DNA of 64,000 bases from Methanobacterium_C sp963845285 (GCA_963845285.1 CAWJRO010000010.1:1-64000), one strand, 5' to 3'. Positions 1-9,141 are shown, counted from the first letter of the stretch. Numbers and translations are program-made. The notes: generated from the letters alone by a model not told the origin.

Positions 1-79
1 GGGAAGATATTTGAAACATAAAAAAGAAGCGCTCGTGAAAATGATAATGCAAAATCTTTATGAAATTCAAGATATTTGA
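1..79 (+). CDS. 3' end of an unidentified gene (partial)
   Basis: An open frame enters from the left edge (codons from base 2) and stops at TGA 77-79, leaving 25 residues that are basic and probably helical, ending LYEIQDI. It faces the primase gene. Its place beside a D5 primase would suit the tail of an integrase, but 25 residues are too few to say so. It may also be a chance open frame. Confidence 0.3.
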   Translation, partial: GRYLKHKKEALVKMIMQNLYEIQDI

Positions 80-325
80 TTTTTATGATGAAAACATTGA
101 AGTAAATTATATTTAAGGCATTTTAAGAAGTTATGATAATATTAAGGGTTTTTATATGCTTTTTTTTTAATCTTCTAACTTATTCCATGTTTTTGTTAAA
201 TTATTTTGTATAAATGTCCCAATTGGCACAGGTATTTTTCCTATTGTCTTCTATAAATTTTTCATTAATTATACGATAATAATGTAAGTATGGAATAAAA
301 TAAAAGTTGAAATTAAGTGAGCCAG

Positions 326-351
326 TTGGGACAGCATTACTGCTATCCCAA
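326..351 (-). terminator. Hairpin just downstream of the primase gene
   Basis: TTGGGACAGCA (326-336) and TGCTATCCCAA (341-351) pair with one mismatch around a 4-base loop, 13 bases past the stop codon of the primase gene. It could end that transcript, although no long T-run follows on the minus strand. A related 13-mer (215-227) matches 321-333 in inverted orientation at 12 of 13 positions, so the same bases may instead be a protein-binding site of the mobile element. Confidence 0.4.
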
Positions 352-363
352 ATTAACTATTTT

Positions 364-2229
364 TTAACCAATTGCATTAACTATTATTTTCCTTAACTGT
401 TCTATAATCTGCATCCTTTCTTCATAGTTTCCTGATTTTATTGATTCTATGGTTCTTTCACGGTTTCCTGATTTTATTGAGTTTTCGAGTAGTTTGCAGT
501 CTAATTCTGCTTGTGCTTCTTCGTCACCGTTTCTTGCTAAATTTGTAAGGTCTTCAATTTCTTTCTTTTCATCTATTTTTGGTTTAACGCAACGGAATAT
601 TCTTATTTTATCCTTACCAATCCGTTTTTCTGCATCATAGCCACCTAATGATCTTATGGCCATGTAATATGATTTTTTGGGTGGCTGTTTTAGTTCGTGG
701 TCTTGAAGATACTCTGAGATTGTGTTTATTACATCTGCTCTTGTTACATAATCTTCGGGGTCATTTGTTTTTTCATAGAGTTGTTCTGCAGCATATTTGC
801 ATGGATTGGATCGTTTTAGATATTCTTCTCGTGTTTCATTTTGTGACATTTGTTTTGCCCATCCTTCTATTTCAACTCGTTTATATGCCTTTATAGATTC
901 ATATATAAACCATTCCATGCCTTCTGTGTCGTTAATGAGTTTTTCTTTAAGTTTAATGTCTTTTTGTCCTTCTTTAAATGTGTTTTTGAGCTCAAGATGT
1001 ATTATTCGTCTCCAAAATGAATAGCTGTCATCGTTGACTTGTGGTAACTGATTTCCTGTTCCGATAATTTTGCATCCTAAGACTCTAGTTACAGGTTCTT
1101 TGTATTTTCTATTTACTGTGATTGAGTCTTCTCCTGTAACTGCCTTAATAAATGAGGTATCTATAGTCATTTTTGGAATGTCAGATAAAATGTTAATTCG
1201 TTTCCCAAGTAATGGTTGTAAACCAAATTCATTACCAAATTGATGTAATCCAACTGAAGCAGTGCTTTCATGGAAAATAGCCTTTATAAGTGCCATTAAT
1301 GTTGATTTACCGTTAGCTCCATCACCCGTAATAAAGAATAGTTTATGATGATTGTTTTTAGGGGTAAAACAATAACCAACTATCTGTAAAAATAATTCAC
1401 GCTTTTCATCATCTAAAAATATTTCATTAAGTTTTTCTTCGAAAAGTTCTGATTTAGCTTTTGGATTCCAGTTATATGGGACTTGGAATGTAACAAATTC
1501 ATCTTTAGTAAATTCTTTGGTTTCTAAAGTTTCTGTATTTATTAAACAGTTTTTCAAAGCGATGTATTTCTCTGATTCTTCTTTAATTTTGTTAAATGTT
1601 CCCATTATCCTTTTTACTTCATCTCCAAAATATTTTTCGTTGTAACTGTTGGTTAATAATGCTGAGAATTCGTTTTCATCATACGTTTCATATATTCCAC
1701 TTCTTTCATTGTAGATACATAATTTTCCAGTTGTTTTATTAATTATGATTTCATATTTTTCTTCTAATTCATTGGCTATTTTTATTAAGTGGGTTTCTTT
1801 TTTGTTACGTTTTAAGCCTGATTTTTTAACCGGAAAGACTAGTGATTTATGTTCATTAATGAATTCTCCGGCTTTAATCAAGTGTTCTTCTACATCAATC
1901 GCGAATTTATCTTTTGCTGATTTTATTAATTTACCATCTCTTTGTCTGTTAATTACTGCTAAGGAATCTTTACTAGATATAATTCTAGTTGTCTCAAGGT
2001 TTTCTTCGTTAGACTCAAGAATCCATTCTGTATAATAACGTTCGCCGTCTTTATAATGCTTTATATATAAATCTTTATTTGATGTAGTTTCACAGAATAA
2101 AATGATTCCATTAGAGATAATTGATACGGATTTACCATTGAAAATTAACTTATTCTCATCCGAAACCTTTTTATAGTTCTCTTTACTATTATTAATTAGA
2201 TCTTTTTTTTCTTTTCCTTTTTTTTCCAT
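364..2229 (-). CDS. D5/P4-type phage or plasmid primase-helicase
   Basis: This 621-residue protein resembles the C-terminal helicase half of virus and plasmid primases of the D5/P4 group, superfamily 3 AAA+ helicases that load or prime replication of mobile DNA. A Walker A loop GDGANGKST lies at residues 302-310, preceded by a D5_N-like helical region (about 180-290) and followed by a sensor/arginine-finger region ending in FWRRI near 412. The N-terminal 170 residues are charged and show no zinc finger or primase catalytic motif I recognise. The 69-residue gene lies 18 bases upstream on the same strand, so the two are probably co-transcribed. No capsid, terminase or complete integrase is visible, so this looks like a replication module left by an integrated element rather than a whole provirus. 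Family call is firm; the host element is not identified. Confidence 0.85.
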   Translation of the reverse strand: MEKKGKEKKDLINNSKENYKKVSDENKLIFNGKSVSIISNGIILFCETTSNKDLYIKHYKDGERYYTEWILESNEENLETTRIISSKDSLAVINRQRDGKLIKSAKDKFAIDVEEHLIKAGEFINEHKSLVFPVKKSGLKRNKKETHLIKIANELEEKYEIIINKTTGKLCIYNERSGIYETYDENEFSALLTNSYNEKYFGDEVKRIMGTFNKIKEESEKYIALKNCLINTETLETKEFTKDEFVTFQVPYNWNPKAKSELFEEKLNEIFLDDEKRELFLQIVGYCFTPKNNHHKLFFITGDGANGKSTLMALIKAIFHESTASVGLHQFGNEFGLQPLLGKRINILSDIPKMTIDTSFIKAVTGEDSITVNRKYKEPVTRVLGCKIIGTGNQLPQVNDDSYSFWRRIIHLELKNTFKEGQKDIKLKEKLINDTEGMEWFIYESIKAYKRVEIEGWAKQMSQNETREEYLKRSNPCKYAAEQLYEKTNDPEDYVTRADVINTISEYLQDHELKQPPKKSYYMAIRSLGGYDAEKRIGKDKIRIFRCVKPKIDEKKEIEDLTNLARNGDEEAQAELDCKLLENSIKSGNRERTIESIKSGNYEERMQIIEQLRKIIVNAIG

Positions 2230-2247
2230 TTTTATAATCCTTCTATC

Positions 2248-2457
2248 TTATTTTAATTCATTTTTGACCTCGTAAAATGGGGAATACTTTTCAATTGCTT
2301 CATTTTGGTAATGATCAAGAAAAATTTGAATTGAATCCTGCATTAACCGCATAGTACTAACCCTTCCTCCATTTAATTCTATTTTCTTTTGTATTTCATC
2401 TAAAGAGTTCTTTTGTTCTTCTTTAATGTACAATAATTTTTTAAATATTTTAATCAC
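2248..2457 (-). CDS. Small protein, possible ribbon-helix-helix regulator
   Basis: A 69-residue, charged protein immediately upstream of the primase gene. The stretch GGRVSTMRLMQDSIQIFLDH (about 31-50) has the strand-helix look of small ribbon-helix-helix repressors, but this is only a shape argument. The start is unclear: the GTG at 2457 lies inside the Shine-Dalgarno-like GAGGTGA, and no ATG follows for 30 codons. An ATA or ATT just downstream would be correctly spaced. A tandem 11-base repeat sits just upstream and could be its own operator. The gene probably forms an operon with the primase. Function not established. Confidence 0.6.
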   Translation of the reverse strand: MIKIFKKLLYIKEEQKNSLDEIQKKIELNGGRVSTMRLMQDSIQIFLDHYQNEAIEKYSPFYEVKNELK

Positions 2458-2463
2458 CTCAAG

Positions 2464-2485
2464 TAACTATTATATAACTATTATA
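2464..2485 (-). promoter_or_regulatory. Tandem 11-base repeat, possible operator
   Basis: TAACTATTATA is repeated head to tail twice (2464-2474, 2475-2485), directly upstream of the 69-residue gene. The 11-base period is one helical turn, as expected for two regulator dimers bound on one face. The AT-rich bases beyond it could supply the promoter. Confidence 0.4.
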
Positions 2486-3078
2486 TGTAGAGGTATTTAA
2501 AGGTTACGGCTTAATTGCCATTATAATTGGAAAATAGTTCATTATTGTTCTTTAATATACAATCAGTTTATTACTGTACTTTAATATGATAATTCAGAAC
2601 CAAAAATGGAATAAAAAATAGAACTTTTTATTATTGAATTTAAATTAGATATTATAAAATAAATGTAAAAATTAAACATAGGGCCCTATTTGCTTCATTA
2701 ACATAGTTGAGTTATTACATTATACCTGAACAGTAATGTAACATTTTTTTGAAATTTAAATAATTTACTAACTTTATATCTCTTATTTTTTGATTTAATT
2801 TCCTATTTGGATTTTAATCACCCCTATAACTATTCTGATTTATTTATAATAGTAAATAATATATCAATGTTCCAGAAATCATAAATTAGTTAATATTATT
2901 TAAAAAAAAGGATTATACTTAAAATAGGAGATAAATAATGGCTACTATTTTTTAGGAGTTTTAGCATTAACAATTTTAATGGTACTAAAAAGAATAAATT
3001 ATCTTTTTGAAGAGTTTTAAATAAGTAAGAATTAAATTATGTTTTTATCAATAAAATATTAATTTCCATATCCAATTT
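2486..3078. other. AT-rich intergenic stretch
   Basis: No convincing gene. It holds one GC-rich 12-base palindrome, ATAGGGCCCTAT (2678-2689), standing out in AT-rich sequence. A short frame at about 2937-3020 encodes one hydrophobic helix but has no credible start codon. Confidence 0.4.
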
Positions 3079-4164
3079 TTATGTTTTGGAATATGTGAAA
3101 AAGTGTGCATTTTTTTTGGATAAATGATCTTCAAATTCTTTTTTTGTTAACTTACTTAATAGGTTATTATGGTCATATACGGTGTAAACAGTTTTATTTA
3201 TTCTTTTTAGTATTATATTTTTTGATAAATTGGTTATGGGAACATAAACAAAAAAATTATCTTTATCAATCTTTAATTCATCAATTCCATGATCAATTAA
3301 ATTACTTGCAATACCATTGTTACGATTTTCTGGTTTTGTATAAACTTCTAAAAGAGCATAATAGGTTCCTTCAACGAATTTTTCCTCTGAAAAAGCCACA
3401 TAACCTACTGGTTCCCCTTCTTTCACGTAATAATATGCTACGATTCCATCATCAAAAAATTCTGGGTGAACTAATGCTGAATCCCATCCTGATTCAGAGC
3501 AAGCTTTCATAGAAAAATTATATGCAAGTTTTTTTTCATAATCATCTAAAACTTTATATATACCATCAACCTTTTTTTTAACTTCCATTTTCCAACAGTC
3601 CTCCTTCTTTGTGGGGTTTTTTTCTTTTTCTTTTTTTGGTTCTAGAATTAAACTATAAATGGGTTTAATAGATTTAAATAAATCTTCAGCTTCTTTTGAA
3701 GGGTCAGATGGAGAAATCAAGCTCGCAGCAGTTAGATTTTCTTCATGAATCACAATTACATCAAAACCTATTTTAGTTAATGCTCTTTTTTTATCGCTTA
3801 ATTTGTCATAAACTGACGGTACACATGATATAACTGAGTAACCTAAAGAATAGATTAGTTTAGCCATAGATTGTAATTGAGTCTCTTCGGAAATTATTAA
3901 ATTTGGAAAAAGGATAACATTTGCATCTTGATGTTCCAGATAACATTTCAAACTATCAATTTCATGGCAAACTATGGCATCCTCAGCAAATTTAATACCA
4001 TTTTTATGCATAATCTTTGCAGCAAAGGGAAAAACATTCTTTTTATTAATGTCATGATAGTTGTGGTTTGTTAAGATAATAAATGAAGGTTTAGTGCCAG
4101 TTATATTTTTAGCAATTTGTTTTCCGTACTTTAATTCATACTCTAAAGGATGAATGATTGACAT
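3079..4164 (-). CDS. GNAT acetyltransferase with an unknown N-terminal domain
   Basis: The C-terminal ~150 residues read as a GNAT N-acetyltransferase: VAYYYVKEGEPVGYVAF is the paired central strands and YTKPENRNNGIASNLID is the acetyl-CoA pyrophosphate-binding segment (R/Q-x-x-G-x-A form). The N-terminal ~175 residues alternate short hydrophobic strands and helices, as in a Rossmann-like fold, and match no family I know; a Lys/Glu-rich linker joins the halves. I place the start at the ATG at 4164 because GGTGA lies at proper distance before it; the frame stays open to a GTG at 4206. Substrate unknown. The gene stands alone, next to repeat sequence. Confidence 0.7.
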   Translation of the reverse strand: MSIIHPLEYELKYGKQIAKNITGTKPSFIILTNHNYHDINKKNVFPFAAKIMHKNGIKFAEDAIVCHEIDSLKCYLEHQDANVILFPNLIISEETQLQSMAKLIYSLGYSVISCVPSVYDKLSDKKRALTKIGFDVIVIHEENLTAASLISPSDPSKEAEDLFKSIKPIYSLILEPKKEKEKNPTKKEDCWKMEVKKKVDGIYKVLDDYEKKLAYNFSMKACSESGWDSALVHPEFFDDGIVAYYYVKEGEPVGYVAFSEEKFVEGTYYALLEVYTKPENRNNGIASNLIDHGIDELKIDKDNFFVYVPITNLSKNIILKRINKTVYTVYDHNNLLSKLTKKEFEDHLSKKNAHFFTYSKT

Positions 4165-4375
4165 TTTTTTTTCACCATTGAAATTTAAGAATAACACATA
4201 ATTCACGAACTTATCTTTGTCTAAGTAGTAATAAATGTTTTGTAGATACTTAAAAATGAGTATTAATCTAATGAGATCGGGATGTTTTTAAATTACAATA
4301 ATGATTATTCTAAAGCATAGACCATTAAACAGTAACAAAAATTCATCTTAAAAAAATGCAACTTGAGTTTCATGT

Positions 4376-4633
4376 AACAAAACGTTTTGTCTTTACAAAA
4401 TCATTTGTGTTATAAATCCACTGCGCGGAGCTACGTATAAAAACAATCCTTTATGCTTCCTTTCCATCTATTCTTAATTTTTTGTCCAGATTATTGGATT
4501 GATCTCTGATTATCGTCATATTGAATAAAAACTGCGATAAATGGATAGTTATATGTATATGTAATAGCTTAAAAATGAGCTTTTCTCAATTTTTTGGTGC
4601 CCTAATTTGATTTGAGTATTTTGCTGCGTTATA
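4376..4633 (+). repeat. Direct repeat, left copy (~258 bp)
   Basis: Bases 4376-4496 are identical to 6551-6671 (121 bases), and similarity with small differences continues to about 4633/6819. Each copy opens with the perfect 14-base palindrome ACAAAACGTTTTGT, then a GC-rich core (CTGCGCGGAGCTACG) unusual for this AT-rich region, and later a small hairpin (TGAG...CTCA) followed by a T-run. The layout could fit a short non-coding RNA with its own terminator, or a mobile-element end. The two copies bracket a 1.9-kb accessory segment. Confidence 0.8.
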
Positions 4634-4780
4634 TATGGGTAATGTTAGGCACATGATCGTAATATTTAAAAACATATAATGTTTTGATTGTTCAACAGCC
4701 ATAAATTAAAAAAGTTATTTTAATATGACAAATAAATTAAATTGTAGTAATTATAAAAAAATATTTAATTGGTGAGTTGA

Positions 4781-5728
4781 ATGGACGATGAAAACCAGGA
4801 CTATAAAGAATGGGTCACGGCTAGAAAGTCAATAGATAAGTTTGATGGGTATACTGTTAATATACGAAAATATGGTTTTACTTTCATAACAGGTATTATA
4901 ACTGCTCAAGCTATTTTAACACCAACTCCAATATCTTATCCAGTTAAATTTTCTGTGATCGTTGTAACTATGGCATTAATACTTGCAATAGCACTATTTG
5001 AGCAGTACATTAGAATAATGCAACATGCTGCAGTTCAACGAGCATTAATTCTTGAAAGGCGTTTGAATATAGAACTTACAGAGTTGATCGGTTTCCAATA
5101 TACACTCAATCATGGAAATTATTTTAAATATGCACTATATATTGTTTTTATATTTGGAACATGTTTATTCGCTTTTTTCATTATAGGCATAAATCCAGAC
5201 CAGCTATTTGAAAACCAGCTACCACTTGACCAAATAATTGAAATTATGGGAGTAATAATCTTATTTGTATTGTCAATTATAAGTCTTATCATAATTTTTC
5301 ATGTTTACAAGTATAAAATTAGACCTGATGGTGAAGATTGGACAGTAGATAAAGTTGTATGTCAACGTGGAAAAAATGTAAAGATAACTTTAACAAATGT
5401 TAACAACGATAAAAGAATGTCAATTGATCCTTGTTCTATGGTGGAAATAAAAAGAGAAGATAATAAAGAACCTCCCCAAAAGTTATATCATTGTAATTTA
5501 TATCACCATATTGAAATTGGTCCCGGAAATAACTTTACTTGGCTATGGAATACAAAGAACTGTTCAGAAGGAATATATCAAATATGTCCAAAAAACAGGG
5601 AAGATCCTCTTCAAAGAAAAATCATGATCTTAAATAATAAAAAAGAGGAAAAACAAGAAAAAAATGTGAACATAGATTTAAAAATGAAATACCTCCAGGT
5701 TATAAGGATTCCAAAAAAAAGAGAATAA
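4781..5728 (+). CDS. Four-helix membrane protein with C-terminal soluble domain
   Basis: A 315-residue protein with hydrophobic stretches at about 28-50, 55-80, 115-137 and 150-178, then a soluble C-terminal part (about 190-285) that looks beta-rich and contains several cysteines and the PGNNFTWLW turn typical of extracytoplasmic beta-sandwich domains. ATG with GGTGAG before it is a good start. I do not recognise the family. The last ~30 residues (coded by about 5641-5728) are very Lys/Glu-rich, and the same DNA encodes the start of a PIN-like remnant in another frame, so the original C-terminus was probably replaced at a recombination junction near 5640. The gene lies between the two direct repeats, which suggests it travelled as part of that segment. 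Confidence 0.65.
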   Translation: MDDENQDYKEWVTARKSIDKFDGYTVNIRKYGFTFITGIITAQAILTPTPISYPVKFSVIVVTMALILAIALFEQYIRIMQHAAVQRALILERRLNIELTELIGFQYTLNHGNYFKYALYIVFIFGTCLFAFFIIGINPDQLFENQLPLDQIIEIMGVIILFVLSIISLIIIFHVYKYKIRPDGEDWTVDKVVCQRGKNVKITLTNVNNDKRMSIDPCSMVEIKREDNKEPPQKLYHCNLYHHIEIGPGNNFTWLWNTKNCSEGIYQICPKNREDPLQRKIMILNNKKEEKQEKNVNIDLKMKYLQVIRIPKKRE

Positions 5729-6438
5729 ATGTGGAGACTTAGTTTTATGGTATCAGTTATTGAGTATAGCTAAAGATAAAAGATTACCGACTATTTCTGT
5801 AACCGATGATAAAAAAGAGGACTGGTGGTGGATATTTGCAGGAAAAACAATTGGACCACGGCTAGAACTTATTGAAGAGATGTATAATAAAGTTGAAGTT
5901 CAATTCTGTATGTATAAGACTGATCAATTTATGAATTCGCATTGAATCACTTTTTCAAAAAAAGGATTCATGGTTTTTTGAAGAAGTTAAAAACGTAATG
6001 TATAAGAACACAGATACCATTTATTCTGATAAATTAATGGATGTGGGAATAAGTAACGCCAGTCTAATAGAATATGGTGACACACTTTCAAAGAAAATTA
6101 AAAAGATAAAAATCAGATTATATTGGATTAAAAAAGGAGAATTTGTTACAAAATATGATCTTGATGAAATTGAAGTATCTATAAATTGAATAAATGATAA
6201 TTTTAAAGAATATACAAAGATTAACAGGAAATTAGTAGATGATATGAGTATTATTTTATATAAGCTACGTGTTCAAAAAATAGAAATGAAAACTGATAGT
6301 TCTGGCGTACAAATACCCACACTCCGAAAGATAGATGAATTAAGGGGAGAAGAATATAAATTAGAACAGATGATAAACAATTTAAAAGGATTATTCTACG
6401 AAATAAAGATGGAAACCTTAAATAAATATAATAAATAA
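5641..6438 (+). pseudogene. Broken PIN-like (PIN_8/DUF4935-type) protein, C-terminal part
   Basis: Reading across three frames restores one protein: NEIPPGYKDSKK (from about 5683), then GDLVLWYQLLSIAKDKR and VTDDKKEDWWW (about 5735-5832), then GPRLELIEEM, then DSWFFEEVKN and a Lys-rich tail ending at 6438. The PPGYKD...GD..W...TDDKKEDWW series is characteristic of PIN_8-type PIN-like domains, putative metal-dependent RNases. Lesions visible: a frame change in the A8 tract at 5713-5720, another at about 5932-5945, and an in-frame TGA at 6187-6189. The N-terminal half is missing: a stop at 5638 and the membrane-protein gene occupy its place. It is therefore both truncated and decayed. Sequencing error could explain one lesion but not the missing half. 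Confidence 0.75.
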
Positions 6439-6550
6439 AAATATCTTTATAAAAATTTTAATTAAGAACCAATTTTCAATTTTAATATAAATTATTTCTC
6501 TTGTTTTTTTATATTCAGTCCTCTTGGAGCATAAGTGATTAAAGATAGAC

Positions 6551-6819
6551 AACAAAACGTTTTGTCTTTACAAAATCATTTGTGTTATAAATCCACTGCG
6601 CGGAGCTACGTATAAAAACAATCCTTTATGCTTCCTTTCCATCTATTCTTAATTTTTTGTCCAGATTATTGCATTGATCTCTAAGTATCATCACACTGAA
6701 TAAAAACTACAGTAAATAGATCATTACATATATATGTAATAATTAAAAAGGAGCTTTTCTCAATTTTTGGTGCCCTAATTTGATTTGAGTATTTTTGATG
6801 GAATTTTTACTGCGTTATA
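6551..6819 (+). repeat. Direct repeat, right copy (~269 bp)
   Basis: Second copy of the sequence at 4376-4633, in the same orientation. The first 121 bases are identical, including the palindrome ACAAAACGTTTTGT at 6552-6565; the rest differs by substitutions and an insertion of about a dozen bases near 6795. The perfect identity of the first half against a diverged second half suggests recent copying or gene conversion. The flanking 6820-7114 is AT-rich with no gene seen. Confidence 0.8.
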
Positions 6820-7114
6820 GAGCTGTTTAACGAAGTAAATAACATGAGAATAAGGTTTATAATTTACTTGAAAATAATGAAAAAAGCAGGTATTTCGGCC
6901 AGTAGATACACATTTAACCAATCATTTTAGCCCATTTTCAAGATTTCTGAAAATTATATTGTGATACAAATCATGAATCTCAATTATATCCCATTTTTAA
7001 GACCCAAAATTTACAAAAATCTTTCCAATTTAAGGTTTGAAATTAATATAACGACCCTATAGTAAATAATAAGAAAATTTAACAAGCAAATTTGTAATTA
7101 TTAATGTTCAAATT

Positions 7115-7345
7115 TCATCTCATAAACTTTTTTCCAAATATTATTATAGCAACTGCCCAAAAAAATGCTCCAATAATGGCTTCAATTGAAGTTAATAATT
7201 GATAAGTTTCATTTATTGGTTGGTAACCATTATAACCTATTTTTAAAGCTATTAAATTACTGTTGCATTCTAGCTTCCATTTCATTGAAAAAATATTTAT
7301 CAGTATTATTTTTATCTCTAAGTTTATGATTCTTTTTTTATACAT
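7115..7345 (-). pseudogene. Remnant of an ion-channel C-terminus
   Basis: The last ~40 residues, ending TSIEAIIGAFFWAVAIIIFG and KKFMR, match the second pore helix of two-TM potassium-channel (Ion_trans_2) proteins, where a GYG-type filter is followed by P, then an E-A-x-x-G-x-x-x-x-A helix. Here the filter region reads GYNGYQP, and the ~30 residues before it look random, so the first helix and filter are gone. Only the 3' end of a channel gene appears to survive. Confidence 0.5.
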
Positions 7346-7677
7346 TAAAGATTTTTTTTATAACTAAAAAATAGGATGTTCAGTAAAGGTTTGTTCCAAA
7401 TACAATTTTTTTTAGTTGGAAAACACTCCCCAGAAAATTTAAGCCATCCAGAGGAGTATATAAATGGTCTAAAACTAAATAAGAAGAGAAATACAAAAAT
7501 AAGTACTGTATTGGAAGTTACTTCTTAAATAGTCTCACAATCTTTTTTCAACTTTCCCTGACTTGCATCTATAGTTTTGATTAATTGGGATACTGTAACT
7601 CATTTTCTTTTGCGTGACTGTGCAGTTCAAAATTTTGGCATTACCCTGAATTTTAGACATGAACCCCAAGTTTTAAA

Positions 7678-7765
7678 TAGTTAACTAGTTCATTTTAGTA
7701 TATAGTTCATAAAAGTAAACTATTTATAAAACTGAATTATTCATGAAATTGAACTAATAAAGATG
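7678..7765 (+). promoter_or_regulatory. Promoter/operator region of the MarR-TauE operon
   Basis: Upstream of the marR-like gene lies the perfect palindrome TAGTTAACTA (7678-7687), followed by TAGTTCATTTTA and TAGTTCATAAAAG and an inverted AAGTAAACTA. The repeated AGTTCA/AGTTTA half-sites are what an autoregulating MarR dimer would bind. The rest of 7346-7803 shows nothing else. Confidence 0.4.
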
Positions 7766-7803
7766 ATGTTGTTTAACTTAAAACATTTAAGTGGAGATAT
7801 GAT

Positions 7804-8277
7804 ATGGGAGAACAAGAAAGGGATTCATCATTAGAAGAAATAATAGGAGATACTTTAATTTATGTTATGCTTTTTAAAAATAAATTAATTCGTTTAAGTG
7901 AAAATAAGATCGTTATGAAAACACTTGCCTGGTTACTCTTGGTTGAACAGCTTGATAACCCATCAATATCAGAGCTTGGAGATGGGTTAAATGTTTCAAA
8001 GTCTCAAATGACCGCCAGGGTAAATAAACTGGTTGAATCAGGCCTTATAGAACGGGTGCCTGATAAAGAAGACCGCAGGAAAATCTGGATTGTATTGACG
8101 CCTGAAGGGAAACATTTCATAAAAAATTCTCAAAAAACAGTTAAAGAAAACATGAACCAGTTATTATCTCCTTTAAGCCTGAAAGAAGTTGAAGAACTTA
8201 AAAAAAGTATAAGAACCATTAAAAAGGTTGTCTTAAAGATTCAGGACGCTCAAAAAAAACAGAAAGTCAAGTGGTGA
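7804..8277 (+). CDS. MarR-family transcriptional regulator
   Basis: A 157-residue MarR-type regulator. The winged helix is clear: SISELGDGLNVSKSQMTARV (about 58-77) is the helix-turn-helix and RVPDKEDRRKIWIVLTPEG (about 86-104) is the wing with the usual D-x-R-D/R pattern, flanked by N- and C-terminal dimerisation helices. It starts at ATG after GGAGATATGAT and ends 4 bases before the TauE-like transporter gene, so the two form an operon. By analogy it would bind the inverted repeats upstream and release them on sensing a small molecule, probably one handled by the transporter. The ligand cannot be read from the sequence. Confidence 0.9.
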   Translation: MGEQERDSSLEEIIGDTLIYVMLFKNKLIRLSENKIVMKTLAWLLLVEQLDNPSISELGDGLNVSKSQMTARVNKLVESGLIERVPDKEDRRKIWIVLTPEGKHFIKNSQKTVKENMNQLLSPLSLKEVEELKKSIRTIKKVVLKIQDAQKKQKVKW

Positions 8278-8281
8278 TTAA

Positions 8282-9097
8282 ATGATTAGTACTACGTTAA
8301 TTCTGCTTCCAATCATTGGATTTATCATAGGCCTGCTTGTAAGTACCATCGGTGGAGGTGGTGGGGCACTGTACGTACCCATTTTAACCCTTTTGGGTGT
8401 AACTCCACAAGTGGCTGTAGCTACGTCTCTAGCAACTGTATTACCCACCACAGCCGTAGGTGCCTACAGCTACCATCAGATGGGTGATGTAGATGTACGT
8501 ACAGGATTGATTTTAGGAATCGGAGGATTAGTAGGTACATTAATAGGAGCCTACATTGCAAATATGATCCCACCAAACCTTTTAAAAGAGGCGTTAGGGC
8601 TCCTGTTACTTGTAACGGCCATCCCCATGGTAAAAAGAGCACTGGAAGAGCGTAAAAAACGTAAGACCATGGATAAAAATGGTGAAACTACGAAACAGGA
8701 GACAGTTGAGGATAAAAAATCTGTAACAATTACAGGATTTAAAAAGGTTGTAGCCTCATTATTTGGAGTATTGGGTGGAATACTTGCCGGAGTTTTTGGA
8801 ATAAGTGGAACACAACCTGTACAGGCGGGTTTGTATACTTTGGGTTTACCTGCAATGGTGGTTATAGGCACGACCACACTTGTACTTGTATTTAATTCCA
8901 TAGCTGGAATAGGGGGCTATCTCCTGTTAGGAAGATTTGATCTAACTTTGATAGTCCTTTTATCTATTGGAACGGTTGTAGGTGCATTTTTAGGGCCTAA
9001 ATTATTAGGTAAAGTTGATAGAGCAACTGTAGAGAGGGTTGTACCTTCAGTAATCGTGCTGTTTTCTGTTATATTTGGTTTGGCATTGATACTGTAA
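8282..9097 (+). CDS. TauE/SafE (TSUP) family membrane transporter
   Basis: A 271-residue protein of the TSUP family, which moves sulfite, sulfonates or other small sulfur or organic anions across the membrane. The N-terminal STIGGGGGALYVPILTLLGV is the family's glycine-rich first-repeat motif, and FGISGTQPVQAGLYTLGLPA (about 171-190) is the equivalent in the second half. Roughly eight hydrophobic segments flank a charged cytoplasmic loop (about 120-155). The gene is 4 bases after the MarR gene and shares its RBS region (GGTGATTAA). The pair is probably a ligand-induced exporter. Substrate unknown. Confidence 0.88.
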   Translation: MISTTLILLPIIGFIIGLLVSTIGGGGGALYVPILTLLGVTPQVAVATSLATVLPTTAVGAYSYHQMGDVDVRTGLILGIGGLVGTLIGAYIANMIPPNLLKEALGLLLLVTAIPMVKRALEERKKRKTMDKNGETTKQETVEDKKSVTITGFKKVVASLFGVLGGILAGVFGISGTQPVQAGLYTLGLPAMVVIGTTTLVLVFNSIAGIGGYLLLGRFDLTLIVLLSIGTVVGAFLGPKLLGKVDRATVERVVPSVIVLFSVIFGLALIL

Positions 9098-9141
9098 ATT
9101 GGCACGTGTAAAAGGTTAAATTTAACAGAGGAGATGATCTT

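Noticed and set aside
364..2229. A complete provirus around the primase
   Set aside because: No capsid, terminase, portal or full integrase is visible in the window; only a replication gene and a small partner.
2678..2689. 12-base palindrome ATAGGGCCCTAT as an operator
   Set aside because: Single copy, not next to a start codon; kept only as a remark on the intergenic stretch.
2934..3020. Short frame coding a single hydrophobic helix (GYYFLGVLALTILMVLKR)
   Set aside because: It looks like a membrane peptide, but no ATG/GTG/TTG/ATT lies at proper distance from a ribosome site.
6187..6189. In-frame TGA read as selenocysteine
   Set aside because: The gene is truncated and has two other frame changes, and no selenocysteine insertion structure was seen. 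A plain nonsense mutation in a pseudogene is simpler.
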